From positions 1 through 64,000 of the forward strand of contig MGUU01000024.1 in assembly GCA_001800135.1 (NCBI GenBank): a stretch of DNA of 64,000 nucleotides, given 5' to 3'. The number at the start of each line of letters is the position of its first letter. Within the stretch, counting starts at the first letter, position 1. Origin of the DNA: Elusimicrobia bacterium RIFCSPLOWO2_02_FULL_39_32. GTDB lineage: Bacteria; Elusimicrobiota; Elusimicrobia; 2-02-FULL-39-32. A program made the position numbers and the translations under genes. This document shows positions 41,767 through 51,069 of this stretch, piece after piece. The notes under the pieces were generated by a model. The model saw only the letters and a list, made by a program, of their open reading frames with translations, searched no databases and was not told the DNA's origin.

Positions 41767-43137
41767 CTAAAATGGATAATCAATTCCAACAAAAAGAGCG
41801 GTTCCTTGCTCAGAAAATCCTAAATCAATAATGCCAACTACATTTGGACGAACCACAGTGCGAAAACCCAGACCTCCAACATGGTGCAGGTCCCAAATCC
41901 TACCATTATCTGGATCATGGAAAACCATTCCTGTGTCGTAGTAAGGGGTTAATTCAAAGTCAACATTTACATTAAAGGCGCTTAAGGTATAAACCCGGAT
42001 CCTTTCTTCTATGGTAAGATTCATCTTGTTTCTGTCAATAAAGCGCGCGTCTCCAAACCCTCTTAACGAATCTTTGCCTCCTAAAAGAGATTGTTCATAA
42101 AAAGGGGTTTTGGAGCCATTTTCTCCTTCCACTAAAAAGCGCCAGCCTGTAATCCACTGATTATTTTTTAAAGGATAAAACCCTCTAGCTTCCAGACCCA
42201 TTCTGTCATATTTTGTATCTCCTCCTAAAGGGCCGGCAATTTCCTCGAACAGATTAAAAAGATGTCCGCGGGTTGGAGCTAGGATCAAGTCGCGTGAATC
42301 ATAAGAAAGCGTTAAACGCTGCGCTAAGACCGCTTTTTGTATGTCCACTCCTTCTGGCCTGGGAGAAAAAGTTGTGATGCTTGGCAAAGAATGGATGGGT
42401 CCATCTAGCGCATTAGCAAGACGGTAGCGATTGCTAAGAGTCAAACGCAAGCGCTCTAAAAAGTTGATGCCAGTAAATATTTGAAAATGGTTATCTTTCA
42501 AGGTATAGTTAGATTGATTTTTGAATTCTGATCTTGGGCCAAAGCCAAAAAATCTAAAAGAGCCGTCCCTGCGCACAGTTAGATCGCATTTAAAGTAAAA
42601 CCATTCAGAAAGAAATTGGGAATCTTCATACCGGAATGTGATTCTTCTATTGGTTTCTGTGGCATAAGAAGCAATGATAAACATTTGAGCATTTTTATGA
42701 GGATACCAATAATGGCGCATGGTGCTGTTGATCCCAAAAGTGTGGTTGTAGGTTAGAGAAGGAGCAAGAATATGTTGGATTTCTTCTTTTTTATTTACAA
42801 ATAAAAAAACAGGCAATACCCCAACGGTTAAGCCTGAATTTGGATCAGAAGAGGGAGCTGGAAGATAGACCCGTGTTTTTCCCGGAGAGGCTGCTATCAT
42901 AATATTGATCAGACCTTGCAAGAATTTTTTTCCAAGAGTATGCGCTTCTTTAGCCGCAGCTTGAACCTCTTCCACTGCTGTGTGAGCGGTTTTGGTGACC
43001 ATATCTTCCATAGGCTGGGTGACCCGGACAAGCAAGGAATTCTCAGGCTGGTTTTGAGAAGGCGGTTCTTCAGCGTTACAAAAAGAAAAAAAGAAAAAAA
43101 TAATGGAGATTAAATAAAAAACTTTCAAAAGTTTCAT
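41767..43137 (-). CDS. Omp85/BamA-like outer-membrane barrel protein
   Basis: A signal peptide (MKLLKVFYLISIIFFFFSFC) is followed by a coiled region and a C-terminal barrel of the bacterial surface antigen type: SYDSRDLILAPTRGHLFNLF, LLGGKDSLRGFGDARF and a last strand ending in aromatic F (GTALFVGIDYPF), the Bam recognition signature. There are no obvious POTRA repeats, so it is a short relative rather than BamA itself. The ATG at 43137 is preferred over an upstream TTG because it begins the signal peptide. It follows the gene upstream by 8 nt. It shows that the cell has an outer membrane. Confidence 0.8.
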   Translation of the reverse strand: MKLLKVFYLISIIFFFFSFCNAEEPPSQNQPENSLLVRVTQPMEDMVTKTAHTAVEEVQAAAKEAHTLGKKFLQGLINIMIAASPGKTRVYLPAPSSDPNSGLTVGVLPVFLFVNKKEEIQHILAPSLTYNHTFGINSTMRHYWYPHKNAQMFIIASYATETNRRITFRYEDSQFLSEWFYFKCDLTVRRDGSFRFFGFGPRSEFKNQSNYTLKDNHFQIFTGINFLERLRLTLSNRYRLANALDGPIHSLPSITTFSPRPEGVDIQKAVLAQRLTLSYDSRDLILAPTRGHLFNLFEEIAGPLGGDTKYDRMGLEARGFYPLKNNQWITGWRFLVEGENGSKTPFYEQSLLGGKDSLRGFGDARFIDRNKMNLTIEERIRVYTLSAFNVNVDFELTPYYDTGMVFHDPDNGRIWDLHHVGGLGFRTVVRPNVVGIIDLGFSEQGTALFVGIDYPF

Positions 43138-43145
43138 TTGTAGAA

Positions 43146-44216
43146 TTACTTTTTTGCGATGTAAAGGAGGAGGATCGTGTCTAAAATCCCCCAAACAAGC
43201 CAGAGAGCAAAAATAATATCGAGCAAGATAAAGAAATTGGTGGAGAGAAATTCCCGGGCTTGGTTGTAAGATTCTTCAATGCGGTTCAGTTTAATTTCCA
43301 CGGTTTTATAGAGCTCATCAATGTTAAAAACTTTTACCACATCCTTATAGATGGTTCGTAAATGCCAGTCCATGTCAATTTTAGGGATGTTCTTAGAAAC
43401 ATTGTAAAGAGAATCCACAATGGAGAGTTTGTCTTTGCCAAAATCAATCGCATCTTGTGAAAAACGGAGGTAGCGGGATGGGATTTCCCAAAATTTGTAA
43501 TAAGGGGGAAGCCGGTCCAATAATTTTTGCGCGCTGTCCACTTCGCTGTCTAAAACAAAATGATAGGATTTTAAGCTCCAGTATTGCGCGTAAGAAAGGG
43601 CCACTAGATCTAAGAGAGTGTCGAATTCACTGGAAGAGATCACAGCCCCAAAACGTTTGAGCAGGATCAATTCATTTTCATAATAACCTAAGTTTGTCAA
43701 AGGATCTTTGGTAAAGACAAAATCAGAAAGCATGTCGAAATTTGGCTCCCCGGCTACAATGCCGTAGAGGGCTTTATAGTGCTGCCGGATAAAATGATCC
43801 GCATTTTTAACATGGGAAGGATGAAAAATAAAAGCAGGAAAGGTTTCTGATTCTTTTAGCCGTAAATCATAGCGGTGAATGGCAAAATTTTGAGCGCGTT
43901 CAATCAGCTCATTCACTCTTTTTTGGCACCATTCAGCGATCGCAGTTTTTCCAATAAAGAGTTTTTCAACATTGCAGGAAAGTTCCGCGCATTCATTCAG
44001 GTTAAACTCCATTTGAAAATTAATTTGTATTAATCCCACACCGAATCTATAGAGATGTGATTCCGTGTTAGCTTCTGTATAAAGTTTGGAATTAAAGGAG
44101 ATGGGTGGAAGGGCGTGCGCATAGATTTCATGGGTCATGCTTTGAGCCTCTTCTCCGGCAAAATCCAGCTCTAAGCCTAAGTCAAAAGGAAAAAAAAGGA
44201 CTACTTGGGTTTTCAT
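43146..44216 (-). CDS. Unknown protein with a C-terminal membrane helix
   Basis: This 356-residue protein was not recognised. It starts with MKTQVVLFFPFDLGLELDF and has a mixed alpha/beta N-terminal half. The C-terminal half is helical, with a likely coiled coil (about 290-325), and ends in one long hydrophobic segment (FILLDIIFALWLVWGILDTI). The order resembles RMD1/DUF155-type membrane proteins, but the match is only by layout. It is in an operon with the barrel protein 8 nt downstream. Confidence 0.6.
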   Translation of the reverse strand: MKTQVVLFFPFDLGLELDFAGEEAQSMTHEIYAHALPPISFNSKLYTEANTESHLYRFGVGLIQINFQMEFNLNECAELSCNVEKLFIGKTAIAEWCQKRVNELIERAQNFAIHRYDLRLKESETFPAFIFHPSHVKNADHFIRQHYKALYGIVAGEPNFDMLSDFVFTKDPLTNLGYYENELILLKRFGAVISSSEFDTLLDLVALSYAQYWSLKSYHFVLDSEVDSAQKLLDRLPPYYKFWEIPSRYLRFSQDAIDFGKDKLSIVDSLYNVSKNIPKIDMDWHLRTIYKDVVKVFNIDELYKTVEIKLNRIEESYNQAREFLSTNFFILLDIIFALWLVWGILDTILLLYIAKK

Positions 44217-44345
44217 ATGAAGGTTTTGAAGGAAATTTTAGCAGATTTTTTTAGGATTGACAAAAGAGAGTTGGGGGTTTAAAATGATACTCCACACCCA
44301 CAAGGTTTGTGATATCTTTAAGAAAGGAAGTTTAATGATTAAATC

Positions 44346-44912
44346 ATGTCTTTAAAATTAGATGAAAAACCGATCCTTTTAAAGTTCGCAAGAACAGTTC
44401 TTGAACGCTCCGTTAAAGAATCAGGTTTAAGAAATCAGGTGGATTGGTTAAAGGAACTGGTTCCTAATTTTTCCGTGAGCGACATGAGCCCTCAATCTCT
44501 TTTTGTGACTCTTAAAAAATTTAAAGAGCTGAGAGGCTGCGTGGGAACGATTTTAACTGAACTCCCTTTATTGCAAGGGCTTGGAAAATTGACCATGCAA
44601 TCCGCTTTTTTTGATCCTCGTTTTTCCCCTTTAACTTTAGAAGAACTGCCCTTTATTCAAATAGAAATTTCTTTTTTATCTCCTTTAGAAAAAATTATTA
44701 GAATTGAGGAGATCATTCCCGGGGAACATGGCGTTTATCTAAAAAATGGATTTAATGTTGGACTTTTTCTGCCGCAAGTTTGGCAGGAGCTCCCCCATCT
44801 GGAAGAATTTTTGCAAGAGCTTTGCTTCTCTAAGGCTGGGCTTTCTAAAGACGCATGGAAAGATTCCAAAACAGAACTTTTTATTTTTACAGTGGATCAC
44901 TTTGCAGAATAA
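44346..44912 (+). CDS. amrA: AmmeMemoRadiSam system protein A (AMMECR1 domain)
   Basis: This 188-residue protein is an AMMECR1-domain protein: SLFVTLKKFKELRGCVGTI is the hallmark LRGC(I/V)G segment, followed by SAFFDPRFSPLTLEEL and PGEHGVYLKNGFNVGLFLPQV. Its biochemical role is unsettled. AAGGAAG lies closer to a short upstream reading frame (MIKSCL, ATG 44335) that overlaps the true start, so translation may be coupled. The 3' end overlaps folK. Confidence 0.9.
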   Translation: MSLKLDEKPILLKFARTVLERSVKESGLRNQVDWLKELVPNFSVSDMSPQSLFVTLKKFKELRGCVGTILTELPLLQGLGKLTMQSAFFDPRFSPLTLEELPFIQIEISFLSPLEKIIRIEEIIPGEHGVYLKNGFNVGLFLPQVWQELPHLEEFLQELCFSKAGLSKDAWKDSKTELFIFTVDHFAE

Positions 44913-45399
44913 AATTTTTTTAAGTCTTGGTTCTAATATTGGCGCAAGAATCAGAAATTTACAAACAGCAATAAAGTTTCTTAAAGCAAACCCAAAAATT
45001 CAAGTGGGCAAGCTCTCATCTATCTATGAAACTTCCTCTGTAGGCCCTAAACAAAGAGATTTTTTAAACTGCGTTTTAGAATTACAAACAGTTTTATCCC
45101 CTGAGCAGCTTCTTTTTCAATTAAAAGAGATTGAAAAAAAAATGGGAAGAAAAAAGACAATTCAAGATGGGCCGAGACAAATTGATTTAGATTTAATTTT
45201 GTATGGAGGGAAAAGGCTTCAATCTCCTTTGTTGACTTTGCCTCATCCTAGATTTCATAAAAGGAAGTTTGTTTTAAAACCATTACTTGAGATTGCGCCT
45301 AACTTAAAACCAATGGGTTTTAAGAAGACAATTTTACAGCTTTATCGTCGTTTGACAGACCCAAGTCAAAAAGTTAAACTACATCGAAAACAGATATGA
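44902..45399 (+). CDS. folK: 2-amino-4-hydroxy-6-hydroxymethyldihydropteridine pyrophosphokinase (HPPK)
   Basis: The family signature DGPRQIDLDLILYG and the N-terminal FLSLGSNIGARIRNL are present, as are SSIYETSSVG and LPHPRFHKRKFVLKPL. HPPK transfers pyrophosphate to the pterin in folate synthesis. Homology begins right at TTG 44902 (LQNKIFLSLGSNIG), giving 165 residues; the longer open frame upstream is an overlap with amrA. Its stop overlaps the panB ATG (ATGA). Confidence 0.9.
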   Translation: MQNKIFLSLGSNIGARIRNLQTAIKFLKANPKIQVGKLSSIYETSSVGPKQRDFLNCVLELQTVLSPEQLLFQLKEIEKKMGRKKTIQDGPRQIDLDLILYGGKRLQSPLLTLPHPRFHKRKFVLKPLLEIAPNLKPMGFKKTILQLYRRLTDPSQKVKLHRKQI

Positions 45400-46196
45400 A
45401 AATTAAAAAAATTACTACAGCCGCGCTTTTAGATATGAAAAAAAATGGGGAAAAGATCACTGCCCTTACAGCTTATGACGCGGCCATGGCAAAAATTTTG
45501 AACGCATCTCAAATTGAAATTGTATTGGTTGGGGATTCTGTGGGCAATGTAAAGTTAGGTTATGAAAATACAATCCCAGTCACTTTGGAAGAGATGCTGC
45601 ACCACACCAAAGCGGTTAAAAGAGGAAATAGTTTTAGTTTGCTGGTGACAGACATGCCTTACCTAACTTATCAGCTTTCCATAGAGCAAGCAAAAGTAAA
45701 TGCCGGCAGGTTAATTAAAGAAGGCGGGGCAGAAGCGGTTAAACTTGAAGGTGGTTTGGAAGTGGCTAACACCATTAAAGCGCTTGTGGAAATTCATATT
45801 CCAGTGATGGGACATTTAGGTTTAACTCCCCAGTCAATCCATCAAATTGGGGGATATAAAATCCAGGGAACGACTCAAGAATCTAAAGAAAAAATGGTTC
45901 GAGACGCAAAAATTTTAGAAGGCGCAGGAGTTTTTGCCATTGTTTTAGAGGCGATTCCAGAGGATCTGGCTCAAGAAATTACTAAAAAAATTTCAGTGCC
46001 TACCATTGGCATAGGCGCTGGTTCTGGTTGTGATGGTCAAATTTTAGTGAGCGATGATCTTTTAGGGCTTACAGAAGGACATGTGCCAAAGTTCGTCAAA
46101 CAATATGCGGATTTAAAAGTAGAAATTTATAAAGCGGTGCGGGCGTTTAAAAACGAGGTTAAAACCAAACGGTATCCTTGTTCTTCTCGCCCATAA
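45396..46196 (+). CDS. panB: 3-methyl-2-oxobutanoate hydroxymethyltransferase
   Basis: This 266-residue protein has the PanB motifs TALTAYDAAMAKIL, VLVGDSVGNVKLGY, GGAEAVKLEGG, PVMGHLGLTPQSIHQIGGYK and PTIGIGAGSGCDGQILVSDD. It makes ketopantoate for pantothenate and CoA. It starts inside the folK stop codon and is coupled to it. Confidence 0.95.
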   Translation: MKIKKITTAALLDMKKNGEKITALTAYDAAMAKILNASQIEIVLVGDSVGNVKLGYENTIPVTLEEMLHHTKAVKRGNSFSLLVTDMPYLTYQLSIEQAKVNAGRLIKEGGAEAVKLEGGLEVANTIKALVEIHIPVMGHLGLTPQSIHQIGGYKIQGTTQESKEKMVRDAKILEGAGVFAIVLEAIPEDLAQEITKKISVPTIGIGAGSGCDGQILVSDDLLGLTEGHVPKFVKQYADLKVEIYKAVRAFKNEVKTKRYPCSSRP

Positions 46197-46222
46197 AACA
46201 GTTTTTAACTCGAGAGGTTCCA

Positions 46223-47092
46223 ATGTTTCTGGCCATACTTATTTTAATTTTTACTCTCATCTTTTTTTTGGGGTACCTTTCTTCCAGCATCGTGTTAAAA
46301 GTTCCAAGAGCGGCCAATGAGTTTAATCCTAAATCTTTTGGTTATGATTATGAATCTTTTGCAACTTTCAGTGAAGACCAGATCAAAATAGAAGGATGGT
46401 TTGTCCAAGCAAAAGAGAAAAGCTCTACGCTGCTTTTTGTGCTGCATGGATGGGGAGCTAATCGAAGCGATGTGCTGGCAACAACTATTTTTTTAGCTAA
46501 AAAATATAATCTTGTTTATTTTGACTTTAGAAACCATGGAAGTTCTGGAGGAGATAAAACTTCTTTAACCTGTTTGGAAATTAAAGATTTTAAAGCAGTA
46601 GTTAATTTTATAGAAAAAGAAAAGAAAGAGTTTGTTCAGAAGTCTGGTGTCTTTGGTTTTTCCATGGGCGGTTCTGTGGCGATTAGCGCTGGAGCAGAGC
46701 TGCCTCAGCTGCAAGCGATTGTTGCAGAAAGCCCTTTTGCTTCTTACGAGGAAACAGTCTATCGTTTTGCTAAACTTTTTTATGGGGCTCCGCGGTTTGT
46801 GGTTCCTATCACACTTTATTTTATTCAAGCTCGTTTAGGATTTAATCCAGAGAAATGCTCTCCGATTCATTTTGTTTCTAAAATTGCGCCCAGAGCTTTA
46901 TTGATTATTCAAGGCGGAAATGATTTGCGTATGCCGGTAAAAGAAGGACAGGCTTTGTATGATAGAGCAAGAGAGCCTAAGGAGCTTTGGATTGTTCCAG
47001 AAACAGATCATGGCGCTATTTTTGAAAAAAATCCAGAAGAATACCAAAAAAAAATATTAGATTTCTTTGACAAAGCGTTTAAAATTCTTTAA
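46223..47092 (+). CDS. Alpha/beta hydrolase with N-terminal membrane anchor
   Basis: A membrane helix (MFLAILILIFTLIFFLGYL) is followed by an alpha/beta hydrolase domain. LFVLHGWGANRSD is the oxyanion region, and the apparent triad is S147 (GFSMGG), D234 (GGNDLRMP) and H263 (ETDHGAIF). It resembles peptidase S9/BAAT-like esterases of unknown substrate. ATG 46223 was chosen because GAGAGG lies 6 nt upstream; an earlier ATG (46178) overlaps panB. The 3' end overlaps the convergent LolA-like gene by 14 nt. Confidence 0.8.
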   Translation: MFLAILILIFTLIFFLGYLSSSIVLKVPRAANEFNPKSFGYDYESFATFSEDQIKIEGWFVQAKEKSSTLLFVLHGWGANRSDVLATTIFLAKKYNLVYFDFRNHGSSGGDKTSLTCLEIKDFKAVVNFIEKEKKEFVQKSGVFGFSMGGSVAISAGAELPQLQAIVAESPFASYEETVYRFAKLFYGAPRFVVPITLYFIQARLGFNPEKCSPIHFVSKIAPRALLIIQGGNDLRMPVKEGQALYDRAREPKELWIVPETDHGAIFEKNPEEYQKKILDFFDKAFKIL

Positions 47093-47747
47093 ATAGGTCC
47101 GGGTTTAAGTCAGGATTAATTTCCAGATTTTTCCATTCGTAGGATTCAATCAGTTTTCCATTTTCTTCAAACAGTTCAATTTTTCTTATCAGATGATTTT
47201 GATCCATGGTAACACTGCGTTTAAATATCTTTCCATTTTCTAAATGTTCAAAAGAGATCTTTTTTAAGCCTTCGATATCAGTTGGAGAAATAAGAAGAGA
47301 GTCCCTGCTGTCTTTATTGATTCTTTTTTGCAGGAGTTGGCAGATTGTTTCTGCTCGGTGGATTAGCCCCGAGCGATCCACTGTTCCTCCTGAATCAGAA
47401 GAGACTTTTTTATCATTTAAAGCATAGTTTAGGACAAAGAATTTAAGTTTTGGGAAAGGTCTTACTTTTACAAGATTTGAGATCCCTGGATTATAAATCA
47501 AAACAGCGCCTTTTTTAGGCTTTTCTATGTCCATGCGGATTTTATTGGGAGAAAGATAGGAATAGCGCATGAGAGTCTCTGTTTGTTTGCCTTCATAATA
47601 AGTTTTGGCTTGGTAGGTGCATTGATAGGATCGTACTTCTTTATAGCGGCTCATGAGAGATTCACAGAGATCGTTGAGATCATTGGAAAAAGAAGGAGAA
47701 GAAAAAATAAAGAAAATAGAACTGATCCAGCCTATTTTCTTCACCAT
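47079..47747 (-). CDS. Periplasmic LolA-like / DUF1571-like protein
   Basis: This 222-residue protein has a signal peptide (IFFIFSSPSFSNDL). The mature part starts with a helix and then a beta-rich fold: YQCTYQAKTYYEGKQTETLM, SPNKIRMDIEKPKKGAVLIY and a KISFEHLENGKIFKRSVTMD strand. This layout fits the LolA/LolB-like lipoprotein-carrier fold, close to DUF1571 proteins. A role in lipid or lipoprotein handling is inferred only. It lies directly after cysH. Confidence 0.65.
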   Translation of the reverse strand: MVKKIGWISSIFFIFSSPSFSNDLNDLCESLMSRYKEVRSYQCTYQAKTYYEGKQTETLMRYSYLSPNKIRMDIEKPKKGAVLIYNPGISNLVKVRPFPKLKFFVLNYALNDKKVSSDSGGTVDRSGLIHRAETICQLLQKRINKDSRDSLLISPTDIEGLKKISFEHLENGKIFKRSVTMDQNHLIRKIELFEENGKLIESYEWKNLEINPDLNPDLFKEF

Positions 47748-48473
47748 CTATTTTTTAATGTGGATGTGTAAGCCGCACTCTTTTTGATCTGGATTTTCCC
47801 ACCACCATCTTCCTGCTCTTAAATCTTCCCCGGCTTTTATGGCGCGTGTGCAGGGGGAACAGCCAATGGATGTATATCCTAAGTCATATAGCTTATTGTA
47901 AGGGACTTTATTTTTTTTAATGTAGTCCCACACCTGCTCATTAGACCAATCTATTAAAGGGTTAAATTTAACAATACCTTTGCGCGGTTCGTCTAACTCC
48001 ACTTTGGGTGTATTTGCGCGGGTGACTGCCTGAACCCTGCGTAAGCCTGTAATCCAGCTATCCAGTTGGCTTAAGATCCTATTGAGAGGAACTACTTTTC
48101 TAATGTTACAGCATTCCAGACGATTTTCAATGCTCTGACGAAAAGAGTAGAGCCCTTTTTCTTTTTCCAGTTTTTCCACAGCTTCTCTATCTGGGAATTG
48201 AGATTCTATGGGTACCCCATATTTTTCTCGAATCCGTTCCATGATCTCATAGGTTTCTTCATTCAGCCTGCCGGTATCCAGGGTGAAAATTCTAAAATTT
48301 TTGTGATTAATTTTATAAAGCATGTCAATCAAAACAGAATCCTCGCATTGAAAGCTGGATGCCAGGGCTATTTTAGGAGAAAAATTTTCTAAAGCCCATT
48401 TTAAGAGCTCTTCAGCAGTTTTGGATTCCAATTCTTTGGTTATTTTTGTAATTTCTTCCAGCGGTATTTTCAA
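47748..48473 (-). CDS. cysH: Adenylylsulfate (APS/PAPS) reductase, iron-sulfur type
   Basis: This 241-residue protein has the 4Fe-4S motif of assimilatory APS reductases: C121-C122 (ECCNIRKV) and C205/C208 (GCSPCTR). The catalytic C233 lies in KECGLH, and ALASSFQCEDSVLIDML is the nucleotide-binding region. It reduces activated sulfate to sulfite. The start is TTG, supported by AGAGGA a few bases upstream. With cysK and the sulfonate-type transporter nearby it forms a sulfur-assimilation group. Confidence 0.92.
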   Translation of the reverse strand: MKIPLEEITKITKELESKTAEELLKWALENFSPKIALASSFQCEDSVLIDMLYKINHKNFRIFTLDTGRLNEETYEIMERIREKYGVPIESQFPDREAVEKLEKEKGLYSFRQSIENRLECCNIRKVVPLNRILSQLDSWITGLRRVQAVTRANTPKVELDEPRKGIVKFNPLIDWSNEQVWDYIKKNKVPYNKLYDLGYTSIGCSPCTRAIKAGEDLRAGRWWWENPDQKECGLHIHIKK

Positions 48474-48657
48474 TTTTTTATTCCTCTTTAGATATAAAAA
48501 GTATGGTTTTCAATGGAGATGCTTTTATGCAATATTCGATTTAATGAATTTTACAAAAAAAGAGTAAAATGTTAAAGTTATATCCTCAATAAAAATTTCT
48601 ATTGTTTTTATATTTTTTCAGAAAAAATAGGGTTCATTCTCGAATTAAAAATATATT

Positions 48658-49254
48658 ATGAAAGTGAAAATTGCTGTTTTAGCTTCAGGCAATGGCTCTA
48701 ACTTGCAGGCGATTATTGATGCCACTTCTTCAGAAGTTCTCAAGTTGGCAGAAGTAGTTCTTGTGATCGCAAATAAGAAAGAAGCTTTTGCTTTAGAAAG
48801 AGCTAAAAGAGCAGGGATTGAAGCTCTTTTTTTAGATCCTCTTTCTTTTTCCACACGTTTCTCTTATTTTGAAAAAATAACAGACGAACTGGAGAATAGA
48901 AAGGTGGATTTAGTTTGTCTTGCAGGTTTTCTTTTAAAGTTAGAAGGTCCCATCCTAAAAAGATTTTCTAAACGACTTTTGAATATTCATCCTGCGCTTT
49001 TGCCAAAATTTGGCGGGAAAGGAATGTATGGCCATCATGTGCATGAAGCGGTTTTAAAAGCAGGAGAAAAAGAGTCTGGATGCAGCGTGCATGTAGTGGA
49101 TCAAGATTTTGATCATGGCCCAATCCTTTTACAAAGAAAGGTTCTAGTTTTACCCGAGGATACTCCGCAAACTTTAGCGGATAGGATTTTGAAAGAGGAA
49201 CACCTGCTTTATCCAGAAGCGATCCATCTTTACATACAAAAGTATCTCAAGTAA
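48658..49254 (+). CDS. purN: Phosphoribosylglycinamide formyltransferase
   Basis: This 198-residue protein has VLASGNGSNLQAIIDA (phosphoribosyl binding), NIHPALLPKFGGKGMYGHHVHEAV with the catalytic N and H, and SGCSVHVVDQDFDHGPILLQ with the catalytic D. It uses 10-formyl-THF in purine synthesis. No clear ribosome binding site precedes the ATG. Confidence 0.95.
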   Translation: MKVKIAVLASGNGSNLQAIIDATSSEVLKLAEVVLVIANKKEAFALERAKRAGIEALFLDPLSFSTRFSYFEKITDELENRKVDLVCLAGFLLKLEGPILKRFSKRLLNIHPALLPKFGGKGMYGHHVHEAVLKAGEKESGCSVHVVDQDFDHGPILLQRKVLVLPEDTPQTLADRILKEEHLLYPEAIHLYIQKYLK

Positions 49255-49315
49255 GTTTGAATCTCATATTAAATTATTTGTTGGCATCAAAAAAAAAGTT
49301 TTTTAAGGAGAGTTC

Positions 49316-49747
49316 TCACCAGGTATAAAAAGGAATATTTTCTCTATCCGTATGCGTGCAATTCACAGTCACCTCTCCTGATTGAGAAGAGTATATCCAT
49401 CCCCCAACATCAGTCACATCTGTGCTGGCTACAGTGCTGGTATAGACAGTTAGTTCACTAGCAGAATCATTATGATATTTTCCTAATTTAGCGGTAGGAA
49501 CTACATCTATATATTGGGTTGTTAAAGATATTAAGTTTTGAGCATAGACTCCAAATTCACTTGCAGAATACATGGAAGAACCAGACCTTAAAGCGCTTAA
49601 AGAGCCTTTGGTAGCGCCTTCTTTAGAGCGGCGAAAGAGTTCAGCGAATTTTGGGGTTACAACAACCACTAGAATAGCCAGAATAGTAACAGTTAACATT
49701 AGTTCTACTAGAGTAAACCCTTTTTTTTGAAGGAATGGGGAGCGCAT
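49316..49747 (-). CDS. Type IV pilin / type II secretion pseudopilin-like protein
   Basis: A prepilin leader (MRSPFLQKKG) is followed by FTLVELMLTVTILAILVVVV, so cleavage is after G and residue E5 of the mature protein is kept. The remaining 100 or so residues are a serine- and threonine-rich globular domain with WIYSSQSGEVTVNCTHTD near the end. It is like GspG-type pseudopilins. ATG 49747 was chosen over a TTG 12 nt upstream. No other pilus gene is near. Confidence 0.8.
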   Translation of the reverse strand: MRSPFLQKKGFTLVELMLTVTILAILVVVVTPKFAELFRRSKEGATKGSLSALRSGSSMYSASEFGVYAQNLISLTTQYIDVVPTAKLGKYHNDSASELTVYTSTVASTDVTDVGGWIYSSQSGEVTVNCTHTDRENIPFYTW

Positions 49748-50046
49748 AAGAATAATCAATGTTACTAATTTTGTAAGTTAAGACTCAAGCAACGCAATTG
49801 ATTAATTTTTAATGATTTGTTAAGATCAAAATCTCATGAAAACTGAAAAATTTTGTATCTCTAATCTTAAAAAAGAGTATCATTTCACCCTTGCCCTGTA
49901 GGGTTATAAAAACTGATTATTTTTCCACTTTTGTTTCGAAAAAATGTCTATTTTTTCGTCTTGCCTGTCCATGAGACTATCCTTGGAGCGAAGTCGAGGA
50001 GTTCTTATTTTTTAATTCAGTATTCGAGTTGAATTGGAGATTTTTT
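49748..50046. other. Gene-free stretch before the sulfonate-type transporter operon
   Basis: No ORF is convincing here. Two small hairpins are visible: ACCCT/AGGGT near 49898-49915, and an imperfect stem around GCGAAG near 49980-50000. A TTTTGTTTCGAAAA-like patch near 49930 resembles part of the repeat at 28207 and 31490. I see no known riboswitch, although one would make sense upstream of sulfur genes. Confidence 0.4.
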
Positions 50047-51069
50047 TTGAATCGTTTAAAGATAGTTTTTTTCATTTATTCTTTACTTCTATTTTGCGCT
50101 TGCAAGAAAGAGTCTCATTCTTTGAAAGTGCGTTTAGGTTATTTTCCGAATATCACGCATGCTCAGGCTTTAGTTGGAGTCTCTCAAAATATTTTTCAAA
50201 AACATTTAGGCCAAGTCCTTTTAGAAACAAAAGTTTTCAATGCCGGACCTCAAGCCATAGAAGCTCTTTTTGCCGGGGCATTGGATGTGGTTTATGTGGG
50301 ACCTAATCCAGCTATCAATGCTTATGTAAAGTCCAATGGAGCTTTTAAAATTATCTCTGGCTCTTGTCTGGGAGGAGCCTCTTTGGTGGTTAGAAACGAT
50401 GCTGGAATTGCTGGCGCGGGAGATTTTAATGGAAAGCGGATCGCCACGCCTCAAGCGGGAAACACTCAGGATATTGCGGCAAGGATTTGGTTAAGAAACA
50501 ATCGTCTTAAATTGAGAGAAAAAGGAGGCACAGTCCATCTTTTACCCATAGCAAATTCTGATCAGCTCACATTATTTTTAAAAAAAGAGCTGGATGCTGC
50601 ATGGACCGTTGCTCCATGGACGCATCGTCTCATTCAGGAAGCTAATGGTAAAATTTTTATGAAGGAAGAAAATTTATGGAAAGATTTAACCGGGGGGCAG
50701 TATGCCACTGTTGTTATCTTAGCGAGCGATCAATTTGTAAAGGCGCATCCGAAAATCATTAAAAATCTCTTGCAAGCGCATATGGAAACAACTGACTTTT
50801 TAAAATCTAATTCCAAAGAGGCAAAGGAACTAGTAAATCAAGAACTTAAAAAGCTTACAGGTAAATCTTTGGCGCCCGAAGTTTTTGAAAACTCTTTTAA
50901 GGAAATTGAGTTTACTTTGGATCCTTTAAAAGTTTCAATCCAGAAGCAAGCTCAGTGGTCGTTTCAGGAAGGGTTTTTAGGAAAGAAAGAGCCGGAGCTC
51001 TCCACCCTTTTTGATCTTTCTATTTTAAATGAATGTTTAAAAGAAAAGGGAAAAGGTTTGGTGAATTAA
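50047..51069 (+). CDS. ABC transporter substrate-binding protein (sulfonate/taurine/nitrate type)
   Basis: A signal sequence with a cysteine-rich end (YSLLLFCACKK) suggests a lipoprotein, though the lipobox is weak. The mature protein fits the SsuA/TauA/NMT1-like family: LKVRLGYFPNITHAQALVG, QAIEALFAGALDVVYVGPNPAI and GKRIATPQAGNTQDIA. TTG 50047, preceded by GGAG at good spacing, is preferred; a TTG at 50029 is also open. Its stop overlaps the ATG of the ATPase gene. The ligand is probably an alkanesulfonate or sulfate ester, inferred from cysK and cysH. Confidence 0.8.
   Translation: MNRLKIVFFIYSLLLFCACKKESHSLKVRLGYFPNITHAQALVGVSQNIFQKHLGQVLLETKVFNAGPQAIEALFAGALDVVYVGPNPAINAYVKSNGAFKIISGSCLGGASLVVRNDAGIAGAGDFNGKRIATPQAGNTQDIAARIWLRNNRLKLREKGGTVHLLPIANSDQLTLFLKKELDAAWTVAPWTHRLIQEANGKIFMKEENLWKDLTGGQYATVVILASDQFVKAHPKIIKNLLQAHMETTDFLKSNSKEAKELVNQELKKLTGKSLAPEVFENSFKEIEFTLDPLKVSIQKQAQWSFQEGFLGKKEPELSTLFDLSILNECLKEKGKGLVN

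Noticed and set aside
44746-44901. Longer FolK with 52 extra residues
   Set aside because: That stretch is the out-of-frame copy of amrA; family homology starts at TTG 44902.
49748-50046. Riboswitch upstream of the sulfur transporter
   Set aside because: Only short, weak hairpins were found and none matches the conserved core of SAM or other riboswitches that I know.
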